From positions 124,001-188,000 of the forward strand of contig NZ_RXFT01000005.1 in NCBI RefSeq assembly GCF_003952165.1: a stretch of 64,000 bases of DNA, written 5' to 3'. This DNA is from Variovorax guangxiensis. GTDB taxonomy: Bacteria; Pseudomonadota; Gammaproteobacteria; Burkholderiales; Burkholderiaceae_C. Position numbers and translations under genes: made by a program. Position 1 is the first letter of the stretch. The number at the start of each line of letters is the position of its first letter. The notes under the pieces are model-generated. The model worked only from the letters and a program-made list of their open reading frames with translations. It did not search any database and was not told the origin of the DNA. Of the stretch, positions 9,929-21,459 are shown in pieces.

Positions 9929-11353
9929 CTATTCGATGGCCTTGCCCATATCTTCCACTACTTTTTTAGCATCGCCAAAGACCATCATCGTCTTGTCCAT
10001 GTAGAAGAGCTCGTTGTCCAGGCCGGCATAACCCGCGGCCATGGAGCGCTTGTTGACGATGACGGTCTTGGCCTTGTAGGCCTCCAGGATCGGCATGCCG
10101 TAGATCGGGCTGCCCTTGGTGTGCGCGGCCGGGTTCACCACGTCGTTGGCGCCCAGGATGATCGCCACGTCGGCCTGGCCGAACTCGCCGTTGATGTCCT
10201 CCATCTCGAACACCTGGTCGTAGGGCACCTCGGCCTCGGCCAGCAGCACGTTCATGTGGCCGGGCATGCGGCCTGCCACGGGGTGGATGGCGTACTTCAC
10301 GGTGATGCCCTTCTCCACGAGCTTCTGCGCGAGCTCCTTCACCGCGTGCTGGGCGCGGGCCACGGCGAGGCCGTAGCCGGGCACGATCACCACCGTCTCG
10401 GCGTTGCCGAGCACGAAGGCCGCGTCGTCGGCGCTGCCGCTCTTCACCGGACGCTGCTCCTTCGCGCCGCCCGTGGCCGCGGCCGCGTCGCCGCCGAAGC
10501 CGCCCAGGATCACGTTGAAGAACGAGCGGTTCATGGCCTTGCACATGATGTAGCTCAGGATCGCGCCCGAGGAGCCCACCAGCGAACCGGCCACGATCAG
10601 CATCGCGTTGTTCAGGCTGAAGCCTATGCCCGCGGCCGCCCAGCCGGAGTAGCTGTTGAGCATCGACACCACCACCGGCATGTCGGCGCCGCCGATGGGG
10701 ATGATGATGAGCACGCCCATCACGAAGGCCAGCGCCAGCATCGCGAAGAAGGCCGGCCAGCTTTCGGTGAAGACGAACACCAGCCCCAGGCCGATGGTCG
10801 CCAGGCCCAGCACGAGATTGAGCATGTGCTGGCCCGAGAACTGCACGGGCGCGCCCTGGAACAGGCGGAACTTGTACTTGCCCGAAAGCTTGCCGAAGGC
10901 GATGACCGAGCCGCTGAAGGTGATGGCACCGATGGCCGCTCCCAGGAAGAGCTCCAGCCGGTTGCCGCTCGGGATCGGGTCGCCCTTGAGCGCGATGCCG
11001 AAGGCATGCGGCTCGGCCACGGCGGCCACCGCGATGAACACCGCCGCCAGGCCGATCATGCTGTGCATGAAAGCGACCAGTTCGGGCATCTTGGTCATCT
11101 CGACCTTGTTGGCCATGTAGGCGCCCAGGCCGCCGCCGACGACCAGCGCGACCAGCACGTAGCCCAGGCCGGCGAGGTTGCCGCTGGCGAGCTTGTAGAT
11201 CAGCGCCCCGGTGGTCAGCACGGCGATGGCCATGCCGGTCATGCCGAAGATGTTGCCGCGGATGGAGGTGGTGGGATGGCTCAGGCCCTTCAGGGCCTGG
11301 ATGAAGCAGATGCTGGCGACGAGGTACAGCAGCGTGACGAGGTTCATGCTCAC
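9929..11353 (-). CDS. pntB: NAD(P) transhydrogenase, beta subunit
   Basis: A 474-residue inner-membrane protein. About nine helices form the proton channel domain, and the C-terminal domain III binds NADP(H) (VPGYGLAVARAQHAV, then HPVAGRMPGHMNVLLAEA and the final NKRSMAAGYAGLDN loop). With the two alpha polypeptides it uses proton motive force to make NADPH from NADH. The GTG at 11353 overlaps the pntAB stop by four bases and has GGAG seven bases upstream; an ATG lies two codons later. Confidence 0.95.
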   Translation of the reverse strand: MSMNLVTLLYLVASICFIQALKGLSHPTTSIRGNIFGMTGMAIAVLTTGALIYKLASGNLAGLGYVLVALVVGGGLGAYMANKVEMTKMPELVAFMHSMIGLAAVFIAVAAVAEPHAFGIALKGDPIPSGNRLELFLGAAIGAITFSGSVIAFGKLSGKYKFRLFQGAPVQFSGQHMLNLVLGLATIGLGLVFVFTESWPAFFAMLALAFVMGVLIIIPIGGADMPVVVSMLNSYSGWAAAGIGFSLNNAMLIVAGSLVGSSGAILSYIMCKAMNRSFFNVILGGFGGDAAAATGGAKEQRPVKSGSADDAAFVLGNAETVVIVPGYGLAVARAQHAVKELAQKLVEKGITVKYAIHPVAGRMPGHMNVLLAEAEVPYDQVFEMEDINGEFGQADVAIILGANDVVNPAAHTKGSPIYGMPILEAYKAKTVIVNKRSMAAGYAGLDNELFYMDKTMMVFGDAKKVVEDMGKAIE

Positions 11354-11679
11354 TTGGCAGCTCCCTCTTCAGCCTTCGGTGCGGCCTTCTTGTCCTTCTT
11401 CTTGAACATTTCCAGCATGCGCCTCGTGACGAGGAAGCCGCCGAAGACGTTCACCGCGGCCAGGGCCACGGCCAGCACGCCCATGGTCTTGCCCAGGGGC
11501 GTGTCGGTGAGCGCGGCCGCCAGCATGGCGCCCACGATCACGATGGCCGAGATGGCGTTGGTCACCGCCATCAGCGGCGTATGCAGCGCGGGCGTGACGG
11601 TCCACACGACGTGGTAGCCCACGTAGATGGCCAGCACGAAGATGATCAGGTTGATGACTGTGTGAGAGACGATGTCCAT
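11350..11679 (-). CDS. pntAB: NAD(P) transhydrogenase, alpha subunit membrane part
   Basis: A 109-residue polypeptide with three or four hydrophobic helices and a charged KKKDKK tail. It is the membrane domain IIa that is fused to PntA in enterics but separate in Rhodospirillum-type enzymes. GAGGAG precedes the ATG by six bases. Its stop overlaps the pntB start, so subunit ratios are translationally coupled. Confidence 0.93.
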   Translation of the reverse strand: MDIVSHTVINLIIFVLAIYVGYHVVWTVTPALHTPLMAVTNAISAIVIVGAMLAAALTDTPLGKTMGVLAVALAAVNVFGGFLVTRRMLEMFKKKDKKAAPKAEEGAAK

Positions 11680-11711
11680 GTTCTTCTCCTCGACGGGCGT
11701 TGCTTGTTGCG

Positions 11712-12842
<1,131 letters not shown>

Positions 12843-13285
12843 AGAGATCTCCTCAGAGCAAGGGGCACAGGGGGAATGTGCCGGCAGCTTACAGCAAGAT
12901 TACAGCCGATCACTGTCGCCGGAGCGCTCTGTCGTTTTCATCCCAAAGCGTTGAGGAGCTTATGGATACTATAACTTCAGCTATTCAATTGATAGCGAAT
13001 TCGGGTATTCGATAGAGACGGCCAGCAAGGAAATGAATGCCTTTGATCTACATTCCAGGCGGTCTGCTCCGGCGACGGCATTGACGGCAACCGAAAGAGG
13101 TTCGCCGACCGAAATCCCCATTTGTATCCAACTGCATTCAACTTCGTTAACAAGCCCTCAGAAATCGGCGAATTGCGTGCATTAGTTGCAATTCCAAAAA
13201 CTTTACCTTAGTCGCAGATAGATACACTTCCCCTCATCAATCGCCAGTTCACGGAAGCTGACGAAGGGAGGAAAAAGGGGCTCGA
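12843..13285. promoter_or_regulatory. AT-richer divergent intergenic region
   Basis: This 443-base gap separates divergent pntAA and the OmpR-type regulator and is the longest non-coding stretch in the window. It is clearly poorer in GC than the genes beside it, especially 12960-13015 and 13125-13220. It must hold both promoters. Candidate -10-like stretches are TATAGT (minus strand, near 12970) and several AT-rich blocks near 13190-13215, but no convincing -35/-10 pair could be fixed by eye. GGGAGG lies 15 bases before the regulator's ATG. No open frame or RNA gene was recognised. Confidence 0.5.
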
Positions 13286-14002
13286 ATGCGAATCGCGGTA
13301 CTCGACGACGGTGTTGATCAGATCAAGCAGATCAATCGAACCATGACTGCACTCGAACACGAGTGCCACCCGTATACGGAAGGCAGGGCGCTGCTGCAGG
13401 CCATGCGCCGCCAGACCTTCGACCTGCTGATACTCGGCTGGAATCTTCCCGACATGAAGGGCTCGGAGGTGGTGGCGACCATCCGCCGGGATCTCAACAG
13501 CCGCCTTCCCATTCTTTTCGTCTCCGACAAGCCCGGCGAGGCCGACATGGTCGAGGGCCTCAATGCCGGCGCCGACGACTTCATGGCCAAGCCCGCCCGC
13601 GCCGGCGAGCTCGAAGCCCGCGTCAATGCGCTGCTGCGCCGCTCCTACCCGGCCCAGCACGAAAACGAGCTGATCTTCGGCCCCTACCACTTCTATCCAC
13701 CTTCGCGCGTGCTCAAGGTGCGTGGCGTACAGGTCGAACTGAAGAATCGGGAATACGAGCTCGCACTCTTCCTGTTCCAGAACCTCGGCCGCCTGCTTTC
13801 GCGCGAGCATCTGCACGAGGCCGTCTGGGGTCTGGGCATCGAGGCGTTGTCGCGCTCGCTCGACACCCACATCTCCCGCCTGCGGACCAAGCTCGACCTG
13901 CGCCCGGCCAACGGCTTCCTGCTGCTGGCCATCTACGGGCTGGGCTACCGGCTCGAAACCATCGAGGCCGACGCGCTGCCTGGAGTGGTCGGCGCGCGCT
14001 GA
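13286..14002 (+). CDS. OmpR/PhoB-family response regulator without phosphoacceptor Asp
   Basis: A 238-residue protein with a receiver domain (about 1-118) and a winged-helix DNA-binding domain (about 125-225, ending RLRTKLDLRPANGFLLLAIYGLGYRLE). The acidic pair D7-D8, the Ser at the Thr/Ser position (FVSDK) and the conserved Lys (MAKPARAGEL) are present. The residue aligned with the phosphorylated Asp is Gly51 (DLLILGWNLPDMKG); its codon is GGC, one base from GAC. No histidine kinase is adjacent. It may work without phosphorylation, or be inactivated by mutation or a base error. Confidence 0.9.
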   Translation: MRIAVLDDGVDQIKQINRTMTALEHECHPYTEGRALLQAMRRQTFDLLILGWNLPDMKGSEVVATIRRDLNSRLPILFVSDKPGEADMVEGLNAGADDFMAKPARAGELEARVNALLRRSYPAQHENELIFGPYHFYPPSRVLKVRGVQVELKNREYELALFLFQNLGRLLSREHLHEAVWGLGIEALSRSLDTHISRLRTKLDLRPANGFLLLAIYGLGYRLETIEADALPGVVGAR

Positions 14003-14018
14003 GCCCGGAATTCCGGGC
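14003..14018. other. 16-base perfect palindrome
   Basis: GCCCGGAATTCCGGGC begins one base after the stop codon of the response regulator and precedes a -10-like TACAGT at 14023-14028. It has no loop and no T tract, so it is a poor terminator; it could be a protein-binding site for the downstream DUF4019 gene. Confidence 0.4.
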
Positions 14019-14080
14019 GAGCTACAGTAGTCTCTCCAACGGCCTGCGCCCTGCGCGCGCCGCACCAAGGAACGAGACGA

Positions 14081-14515
14081 ATGAATCCGATGATCCGGCT
14101 GCTGCTCGCCACCGCATTGCTCTGGAGCTGGCTGGGGCCCGCCACCGCGGAAGAGGTCGAAGCAAGCGACATGGTGCGCGGCGGCCTGATGGCGATCCAG
14201 ATGATCGACCAGGGCCGCGCCGCCGAACTCTGGGACGGCGCCACGCCGGCGACCCGCAATCGCGTGACGCGCGCCGACTTCACCAGCCAGGTCAGCCGAA
14301 GCCGGGCGCCCATCGGCGTGCCCCAGATGCGCACCTGGGTCGCGGTCAACCGACAGGTCGTCGCCGACGCTGATGCCGGCATTGCTGGCCAGTACATCAG
14401 CATCGAATATGAAACCCGCTTCACGGGCAAACCTGACGGGACCGTCCGGGAACTCGTCAGTTTCCACCTGGACCAGGACCGCGTCTGGCGTTTCAGCGGC
14501 TATGTATTGAAATAA
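14081..14515 (+). CDS. Secreted DUF4019-domain protein
   Basis: A 144-residue protein with a signal peptide (basic start, hydrophobic core, cleavage near ATA-EE at about residue 23). The mature part, with the helix ending IDQGRAAELWDGATPATR, the Arg/Gly-rich middle and the strand region YISIEYETRF...WRFSGY, fits the DUF4019 family, small periplasmic alpha+beta proteins of unknown function. AAGGAACGAG precedes the ATG. It may be cotranscribed with the Nudix gene 11 bases downstream. Confidence 0.75.
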   Translation: MNPMIRLLLATALLWSWLGPATAEEVEASDMVRGGLMAIQMIDQGRAAELWDGATPATRNRVTRADFTSQVSRSRAPIGVPQMRTWVAVNRQVVADADAGIAGQYISIEYETRFTGKPDGTVRELVSFHLDQDRVWRFSGYVLK

Positions 14516-14526
14516 AAGGCCAAACG

Positions 14527-15015
14527 ATGCCAACTCCACGCTGGAAGCCCAATGTCACCGTCGCCGCGGTGATCGAGCGCGACGGGCGCTTCCTGCTGGT
14601 CGAGGAGCAGACTCCCGACGGCCTGCGCCTCAACACGCCGGCAGGCCATCTCGACCCCGGCGAATCACCCGCCGAAGGCTGCGCCCGCGAGACCCTGGAA
14701 GAAACTGCCCATCATTTCATGCCAACTGCGCTCATCGGCATCTACATGGCACGTTCCCGTCCGCTCGCGGAGGGCGGCGAAGACATCACCTATATGCGCT
14801 TTGCTTTCATGGGCACGCTTGGCGGGTTCGAGGAAGGCCGCCCGCTCGACAAAGGCATCGTTCGCACCGTCTGGATGACGGCCGACGAGATCCGCGCGAG
14901 CGTCGCGCGGCACCGCAGCCCGCTGCTGCTGCAGTGCGTGGAAGACCATCTGGCCGGCAAGCGATACCCGCTCGACGTGGTCCACGTCGACGAATCGGTG
15001 CGATCAGTGCCCTGA
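14527..15015 (+). CDS. Nudix hydrolase (NudJ-like)
   Basis: A 162-residue Nudix protein. The Nudix box is at residues 40-61, with G40, E46 and the metal-binding REXXEE Glu cluster (RETLEET); the usual Gly at its end is Ala. Length and layout resemble NudJ-type phosphatases acting on thiamine pyrophosphate and nucleotides. In Comamonadaceae a Nudix gene commonly sits next to mnmA, as here, where the two genes converge. AAGG lies seven bases before the ATG. Confidence 0.85.
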   Translation: MPTPRWKPNVTVAAVIERDGRFLLVEEQTPDGLRLNTPAGHLDPGESPAEGCARETLEETAHHFMPTALIGIYMARSRPLAEGGEDITYMRFAFMGTLGGFEEGRPLDKGIVRTVWMTADEIRASVARHRSPLLLQCVEDHLAGKRYPLDVVHVDESVRSVP

Positions 15016-15029
15016 GTTGAAAAGCTTCG

Positions 15030-16142
15030 TCAGACGATGACGCCGCCGCCAAGGCAGCGTTCACCGTCATAGAGCACGGCCGACTGCCCCGGCGTCACCG
15101 CCCACTGCGCGTCGCCGAAGCGCAGTCCGAAGGCGGCCGGATTCACGCCGCCCTCCACCGCCTCCATCTCGCAAGCCGCATCGGCCTGCCGATAGCGCGC
15201 CTTGGAACCGTAAGCACCCGGCACCGGCGCCTCGCCGGAAATCCAGCTCGCGTCGTCCGCCTTCAGCTCCGACGACAGCAGCCAGGGATGGTCGTGCCCC
15301 TGCACCACCCACAGCGTGTTCTTCTCGACGTCCTTGCGCGCCACGAACCATGGCGAATGGTCGCCCGAGCCGCGCTGCGCGCCCTTTTCCTTCACGCCGC
15401 CGATGCCCAGCCCCTGCCGCTGCCCCAGCGTGTAGAAGCTCAGCCCCTGGTGCTCGCCCAGCTTGCGGCCGCGGTCGTCCTTGATGGGACCCGGTTCCTT
15501 GGAGATGTAGCGGTTCAGGAATTCGCGGAACGGCCGCTCGCCGATGAAGCAGATGCCGGTCGAGTCCTTCTTCTTCGCGTTGGGCAGGCCGATTTCCTCG
15601 GCGATGCGGCGCACCTCGGTCTTGTGCAGCTCGCCGACCGGGAACATCGTCTTCGACAGCTGCGCCTGGTTCAGGCGGTGGAGGAAGTAGCTCTGGTCCT
15701 TCGCCGGATCGAGCCCCTTGAGCAGCTCGTGCCTGCCGGTGGCCTCGTTCAGCCGCACGCGGGCGTAGTGGCCGGTGGCGATCTTCTCGGCGCCCAGGCG
15801 CATGGCGTGGTCGAGGAAGGCCTTGAACTTGATCTCGGCGTTGCACAGCACGTCGGGGTTGGGCGTGCGGCCGGCCTTGTACTCGCGCAGGAACTCGGCG
15901 AACACGCGGTCCTTGTAGTCGGCCGCGAAGTTGACGTGCTCGATCTCGATGCCCAGCACGTCGGCCACGCTGGCGGCGTCCACGAAGTCGATGTTCGACG
16001 AGCAGTACTCGCTGTCGTCGTCGTCTTCCCAGTTCTTCATGAAGATGCCGACCACCTCGTGCCCCTGCTGCTTGAGCAGGTGCGCCGTCACCGCGGAGTC
16101 CACTCCGCCGCTCAGTCCCACAACGATCCGATGCTTTGCCAT
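15030..16142 (-). CDS. mnmA: tRNA-specific 2-thiouridylase
   Basis: A 370-residue protein that makes 2-thiouridine at wobble position 34 of Lys, Glu and Gln tRNAs using sulfur passed from IscS/Tus. The PP-loop SGGVDS is at residues 11-16, and the two catalytic cysteines are C100 (PDVLCNAE) and C198 ([10 protein letters not shown]). The ATG at 16142 has a -10-like ACAATA eight bases upstream (16151-16156 on the other strand), which fits a very short or absent 5' leader. Confidence 0.96.
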   Translation of the reverse strand: MAKHRIVVGLSGGVDSAVTAHLLKQQGHEVVGIFMKNWEDDDDSEYCSSNIDFVDAASVADVLGIEIEHVNFAADYKDRVFAEFLREYKAGRTPNPDVLCNAEIKFKAFLDHAMRLGAEKIATGHYARVRLNEATGRHELLKGLDPAKDQSYFLHRLNQAQLSKTMFPVGELHKTEVRRIAEEIGLPNAKKKDSTGICFIGERPFREFLNRYISKEPGPIKDDRGRKLGEHQGLSFYTLGQRQGLGIGGVKEKGAQRGSGDHSPWFVARKDVEKNTLWVVQGHDHPWLLSSELKADDASWISGEAPVPGAYGSKARYRQADAACEMEAVEGGVNPAAFGLRFGDAQWAVTPGQSAVLYDGERCLGGGVIV

Positions 16143-16330
16143 AAGCCCCCTATTGTCCCAGCCCCGCGCAAGGGGCTTCCGGCGTGTGGGAAATCGGGAA
16201 AACCCGTGTCGCCGGTTTGTCAGCCCGAAGGCCATCGACGGGAGGGCCGGCGCTAAAGTGATTCCGGACGAAGGCGGCAGCAAGACCCGCCACGCCATTC
16301 ACGAGACAACCGCAAGCGGAGACAAGACGC

Positions 16331-18061
16331 ATGGCCACACCTTCCACCGCCGCCAATGCCGGCGATACCCTCCCCTGGACACGCGCCTACCCCGAAGGCA
16401 TGCGCTGGGACGCCGAACTGCCCGTGAAGCCGGTGCAGCAGATGCTCGACGAAGCCGTGGAGCGCTGGCCCGAGCGGTCTGCTGTCGAATTCATGGGCCA
16501 GGCCATCACTTATCGCGAGCTTGGCGCCGCCGTCGAACGCGCCGCCAAGGGCCTGCAGGACCTGGGCGTGAAGCCCGGCGTGCACGTCGGCCTCTACCTG
16601 CCGAACACGCCGCACTACCCGATCGCCTTCTTCGCGGTGCTCAAGGCCGGCGGCACAGTGGTCAATTACTCGCCGCTGGACGCCGAGCGCGTGCTTGCCC
16701 ACAAGATCGAGGACAGCCGCACCGACATCCTCGTCACGCTCGACCTCGTCAACCTGTACCCGCAGATGGCGCGCCTGCTCGACAGCTCGCGCCTGAAGAC
16801 GCTGGTGATCGGCAGCATCGGCGACTACGGCGCCATGGGCGACAAGGTGCAGGCCCAGCTGCAGGGGGCCGGCCAGATCGCCCCCGTGCCCGTGGACGAC
16901 CGGCACGTGCCCTTCACCGACCTTCTGAAGAGCGAAGGCACGCACAAGACCTATCCACTGGGCGACCTCGCCGAAGAGATCGTGGTGCTGCAATACACCG
17001 GTGGCACCACCGGCCTGCCCAAGGGCGCGATGCTCACGCACGCCAACCTCACTTCCGCCTCGGCGCAGTACTACGAGTCGACCCGGGGCGAGCCGCCGAT
17101 CCTGGAGGAAGGCACCGAGCGCTTCCTGGTGGTGCTGCCGCTCTTCCACATCTTCGCGCTCAGCGCCGCGATGCTGCTCGGCGTGCGCCTCGGCGCGGCG
17201 CTGGTGCTGCACACGCGCTTCGACGTCGACGCGGTGATGAACGAGCTCGCCGCCAGCCGCATCAGCGTGTTCCCCGGCGTGCCGACGATGTACACCGCCA
17301 TCCTCTCGCACCCCAAGGCGAAGGAAATGGACCTGCGCTCGCTCAAGTTCTGCGGCTCGGGCGGCGCGCCGCTGCCGGTGGAAGTGGAGCAGCGCTTCTT
17401 CGAACTCACAGGCTGCCATCTCAACGAAGGCTGGGGCATGACCGAGACCTCGCCCGTAGGCACCTTCACGCCCGCGCGCGGCCTGCGCAAGGCGGGCTCG
17501 TGCGGCATGCCGCTGCCGCGGGTGCGCATCAAGCTGGTGAGCCTGGACGATCCGGCGAAGGACATCACCGCCTTCGGCGAAGCGGGCGAGCTCTGCATCA
17601 AGGGCCCGAACGTGATGAAGGGCTACTGGAACAACCCCAAGGCCACGGCCGATTCGATGACGGCCGACGGCTACTTCCGCAGCGGCGACGTCGCGAAGAT
17701 GGATTCCGACGGCTACCTCTACATCGTCGACCGCACCAAGGACATGCTGCTGTGCGGCGGCTACAACGTCTATCCGCGCGTGCTGGAGGAGGCGGTGTAC
17801 GAGCATCCCTCGGTGGCCGAGGTCTGCGTGATCGGCATCCCCGACGAGTACCGCGGCCAGTCGCCCAAGGCCTTCGTGAAGCTCAAGGAAGGCGCGCCCG
17901 AGCTGACGCTCGACGCACTGAAAGCCTTCCTGAAGGACCGCCTCGGCAAGCACGAGATGATCGGCGCGCTGGAGATCCGTGCCGAGCTGCCCAAGACGCC
18001 GGTGGGCAAGCTCTCGAAGAAGGACCTCGTCGACGAGGAAGCCCGCAAGCGGGCGGTGTGA
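16331..18061 (+). CDS. Long-chain fatty acid-CoA ligase, second copy
   Basis: A 576-residue AMP-forming acyl-CoA synthetase distinct from the copy at 8149-9828. It has YTGGTTGLPKGA, GWGMTETSP, GYFRSGDVAKMDSDGYLYIVDRTKDM and the C-terminal PKTPVGKLSKKDL with its catalytic Lys. It probably activates long-chain or related carboxylic acids. GGAG lies eleven bases before the ATG. A TAAAGT -10-like element at 16254-16259 lies in the 188-base gap after mnmA. It is convergent with the LLM oxidoreductase gene, twelve bases away. Confidence 0.92.
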   Translation: MATPSTAANAGDTLPWTRAYPEGMRWDAELPVKPVQQMLDEAVERWPERSAVEFMGQAITYRELGAAVERAAKGLQDLGVKPGVHVGLYLPNTPHYPIAFFAVLKAGGTVVNYSPLDAERVLAHKIEDSRTDILVTLDLVNLYPQMARLLDSSRLKTLVIGSIGDYGAMGDKVQAQLQGAGQIAPVPVDDRHVPFTDLLKSEGTHKTYPLGDLAEEIVVLQYTGGTTGLPKGAMLTHANLTSASAQYYESTRGEPPILEEGTERFLVVLPLFHIFALSAAMLLGVRLGAALVLHTRFDVDAVMNELAASRISVFPGVPTMYTAILSHPKAKEMDLRSLKFCGSGGAPLPVEVEQRFFELTGCHLNEGWGMTETSPVGTFTPARGLRKAGSCGMPLPRVRIKLVSLDDPAKDITAFGEAGELCIKGPNVMKGYWNNPKATADSMTADGYFRSGDVAKMDSDGYLYIVDRTKDMLLCGGYNVYPRVLEEAVYEHPSVAEVCVIGIPDEYRGQSPKAFVKLKEGAPELTLDALKAFLKDRLGKHEMIGALEIRAELPKTPVGKLSKKDLVDEEARKRAV

Positions 18062-18073
18062 GCCAGGCTAGGA

Positions 18074-19066
<993 letters not shown>

Positions 19067-19111
19067 GGGCGCGATCATGGCGCGAACCGCCCAATTCCGT
19101 CGCCCCAGGGG

Positions 19112-20797
19112 CTATTCGGTTTGGTATAGCGTGGTCACGCTCGCGAAGTCGCGGCCGTTCTGCTCCACGCTCGCCTGGAAGGGCACGCTCTCGCCCGGCG
19201 CGATGGCCGGCAGGTTGTCCACCAGCTTGAAGCCCGTGAGCTGCCCGTTGCGGTCGCGCAGGCTCACCCACAGCCGCACCTTGCCGACGATGCCCGTGCC
19301 AGGGTTCTTCACGCTGCCGCTGACCACCACGTACTTGTACGAAAAGCGCTGGCTGAAGTTGAGCAGCACGCTGCCGATTTCGGCCTTGGTGCCCGTCACC
19401 TTCACCTCCAGCGGCTTGCGCGGGCCGGGCAGCGCCGCGCGGCGCATCGGCTTCCATTCGATGCGTGTGTCGGTGATGCGCTCCATGTCCTGCGGCTCCA
19501 GGTAGATGGGAAAGCGCTCGCCGGGATACAGGTAGGCCAGCCCCGAGATCGTGGTCGTGCCGTGCGCCTTGCTGCCGCTGAAGCGCGAGATCACGCCGCC
19601 CGGCGCGAGCACCACGGCATCGGTGCTGCGGTTGACCAGTTCGCCCAGGAAGAGCCGCTGCTGGATGTTGTTGCGCCCGTCCACCAGCGGCAGCAACTCG
19701 AGCAGCTTGTCGTCGAAGCGCTCGCTGTCCTCGGCCAGCAGGTCGTCGGTGCCCAGGCGCAACTCGGGGTTGAAGCTTTCCGGGCCGCCCGCGGTGCGGA
19801 TCACACGATCGGCGTTGAGCACCGGCGTGCGCCCGCCCGAGGCCTCGACGGTGCTGTAGCCGATGCGGTAGTCCCACGCCGCGATGGCCGCCGCGCGGCC
19901 GAAGCGCGCGATGCTCACGTCCACCGAGGTGCGTGCGCCGGGCTGGATCTCGTTGGCCTGCCCATAGCCGTGGCCGAAGCCGATCACCTGCCCCGCGTCG
20001 TCGTACAGCGTGGCCAGCACCTCGAAGCCGCCGAGCACGGTGGCGTCCTTGCGGTCGTTGACGATGCGGCCCACCAGCCGGACGCGGTCGCCCTGCTGCA
20101 CCAGCCGCACGCGCGAGAACGCCATGCGCGGCCCCTTCACCGCGCTGTAGGGCTCGGCCAGCTTCTGCACGCGCAGCTCCTGGCGCGTCACGTTCTTGCC
20201 GCTGGGCATGTCGATCAGCGCGGGGGCGCTCTCGCCGGGTTCCAGCACGGCCACGGGCAGCATCTCGCTGCGCTCGTCGAGCTTGCTCTCGCCGTCGAAG
20301 TACGCGGCGCGGATGCCCGCGCGCGACAGCGGCTTGCCGGTTTCGTTGCGCGCCACCACCAGCAGCTTGGGGCTGGCAGAGCTGCCGCTGCCCACGAGCA
20401 CCTGGCGCGGCTCGTCGAGCTTGAGTCCGTCGACGGGAATGGTGCGGTCGACCGCAGCCACCACACGCTGCGAGCCCGATGCAGCGCGCGTGTCGGCATT
20501 GCGGCTGCCGAGGAACACGCCCACCAGGCTGAAGAGCAGCACCGCGCCCACCGCAATGCCCACACCGATGCCGACCTTGCGCATCATGAGCGCCTGCCTG
20601 CGCGCCTCCTCGGCCGCGAGCCGGCGGCCGGCCTCGTTCTTCACCTGGTTGAGCACGCGCTCCAGCCGGTCGGAGACGTTGTCTTCCACCAGCGTGACGG
20701 AGCCGCAGTGCTCGCAGGTGTATTCGTTGAGGCCCGTGCGCTTGAGCACGCTGCTGCCGCACTCGCCGCACTTGAGCGTCTGGAGATCGATGGTCAT
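19112..20797 (-). CDS. Zinc-ribbon, single-pass membrane protein with FxLYD-like domains
   Basis: A 561-residue protein with no clear named family as a whole. A zinc ribbon (C10-x2-C13, C28-x2-C31) is followed by a charged helix, one membrane helix (about 74-97) and a large presumed periplasmic part. That part has at least two beta-sandwich segments of FxLYD character: near 225-265 (VGRIVNDRKDATVLGGFEVL, then TLYDDAGQVIG) and near 490-530 (GSVKNPGTG, then RLWVSLRDRNGQLTG). The zinc ribbon would face the cytoplasm. It appears to be the last gene of the DUF6891/VanW-GT/SUKH operon, 49 bases after the SUKH gene. Confidence 0.7.
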   Translation of the reverse strand: MTIDLQTLKCGECGSSVLKRTGLNEYTCEHCGSVTLVEDNVSDRLERVLNQVKNEAGRRLAAEEARRQALMMRKVGIGVGIAVGAVLLFSLVGVFLGSRNADTRAASGSQRVVAAVDRTIPVDGLKLDEPRQVLVGSGSSASPKLLVVARNETGKPLSRAGIRAAYFDGESKLDERSEMLPVAVLEPGESAPALIDMPSGKNVTRQELRVQKLAEPYSAVKGPRMAFSRVRLVQQGDRVRLVGRIVNDRKDATVLGGFEVLATLYDDAGQVIGFGHGYGQANEIQPGARTSVDVSIARFGRAAAIAAWDYRIGYSTVEASGGRTPVLNADRVIRTAGGPESFNPELRLGTDDLLAEDSERFDDKLLELLPLVDGRNNIQQRLFLGELVNRSTDAVVLAPGGVISRFSGSKAHGTTTISGLAYLYPGERFPIYLEPQDMERITDTRIEWKPMRRAALPGPRKPLEVKVTGTKAEIGSVLLNFSQRFSYKYVVVSGSVKNPGTGIVGKVRLWVSLRDRNGQLTGFKLVDNLPAIAPGESVPFQASVEQNGRDFASVTTLYQTE

Positions 20798-20846
20798 GTC
20801 TGAAATGCTGCTCCCGTTTTTCTTTTGCCGCGGTCCTCGCGGCTCT

Positions 20847-21443
20847 CTACCAGTCGAAGAGGTCCGCGAGATCGTCGGCCCGGCCTGCGCCGACCAGCGG
20901 CGCGAGCCGCTCGATCAGGCGCGCGCGGTGCACCGGGTTGACCGAGAAGTCGTCCATGAAGATGTCGTCGCCCGCCTCGTCCCACACCTGGCCGATGGTG
21001 CCGAGGCACGCGGCCATCTCGAAGATGTCTGCGAAGAGCGGCCCGTCGTCTTCCCACGCGCCCGCGCCATGCCGGGCGAACTGTATCGCGCCGCTGCGCA
21101 GGTCGAAGATGAAGGGATCGGCGCCCTGGTCGGCCACCACCAGCCAGTGGTCGGGCCATGAAGCGAGGCGTTCGCCGGTGATGCCATGCCAGCGGTAGCC
21201 GGCCTGCTGCGACCACAGGCGCGCCAGCGGAGGAATGCTGAACGGATTGCCCGCGGTGGATACGGTGAGGCCCGCGTGGCCCACGCGCTCGTTGACCCAG
21301 TTGCCCAGCGGGCCGACCTGCTCGTAGAAGGCCGCGATGGCTTCTGGCAGCGGGATCTCGCCGTGCCAGTGGTCGGCGGCGAGCTGCGGCGCCAGCGCGC
21401 CGTGCGGAGCCAGCGCCGCGCGAGCCTGCTCTGTCGATGCCAC
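20847..21443 (-). CDS. SMI1/KNR4 (SUKH) family protein
   Basis: A 198-residue soluble protein. IPLPEAIAAFYEQVGPLG, then the hydrophobic strand before ADQGADPFIFDLRSG, fits the SUKH fold (SMI1/KNR4), which includes many immunity proteins against polymorphic toxins and general partner proteins. No toxin gene is adjacent. The GTG at 21443 has AGAGGAA just upstream and lies 16 bases after the VanW-GT stop; the longer frame would overlap that gene. Family assignment is from pattern recognition, without a profile search. Confidence 0.65.
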   Translation of the reverse strand: MASTEQARAALAPHGALAPQLAADHWHGEIPLPEAIAAFYEQVGPLGNWVNERVGHAGLTVSTAGNPFSIPPLARLWSQQAGYRWHGITGERLASWPDHWLVVADQGADPFIFDLRSGAIQFARHGAGAWEDDGPLFADIFEMAACLGTIGQVWDEAGDDIFMDDFSVNPVHRARLIERLAPLVGAGRADDLADLFDW

Positions 21444-21459
21444 CTGTGTTCCTCTTCGT

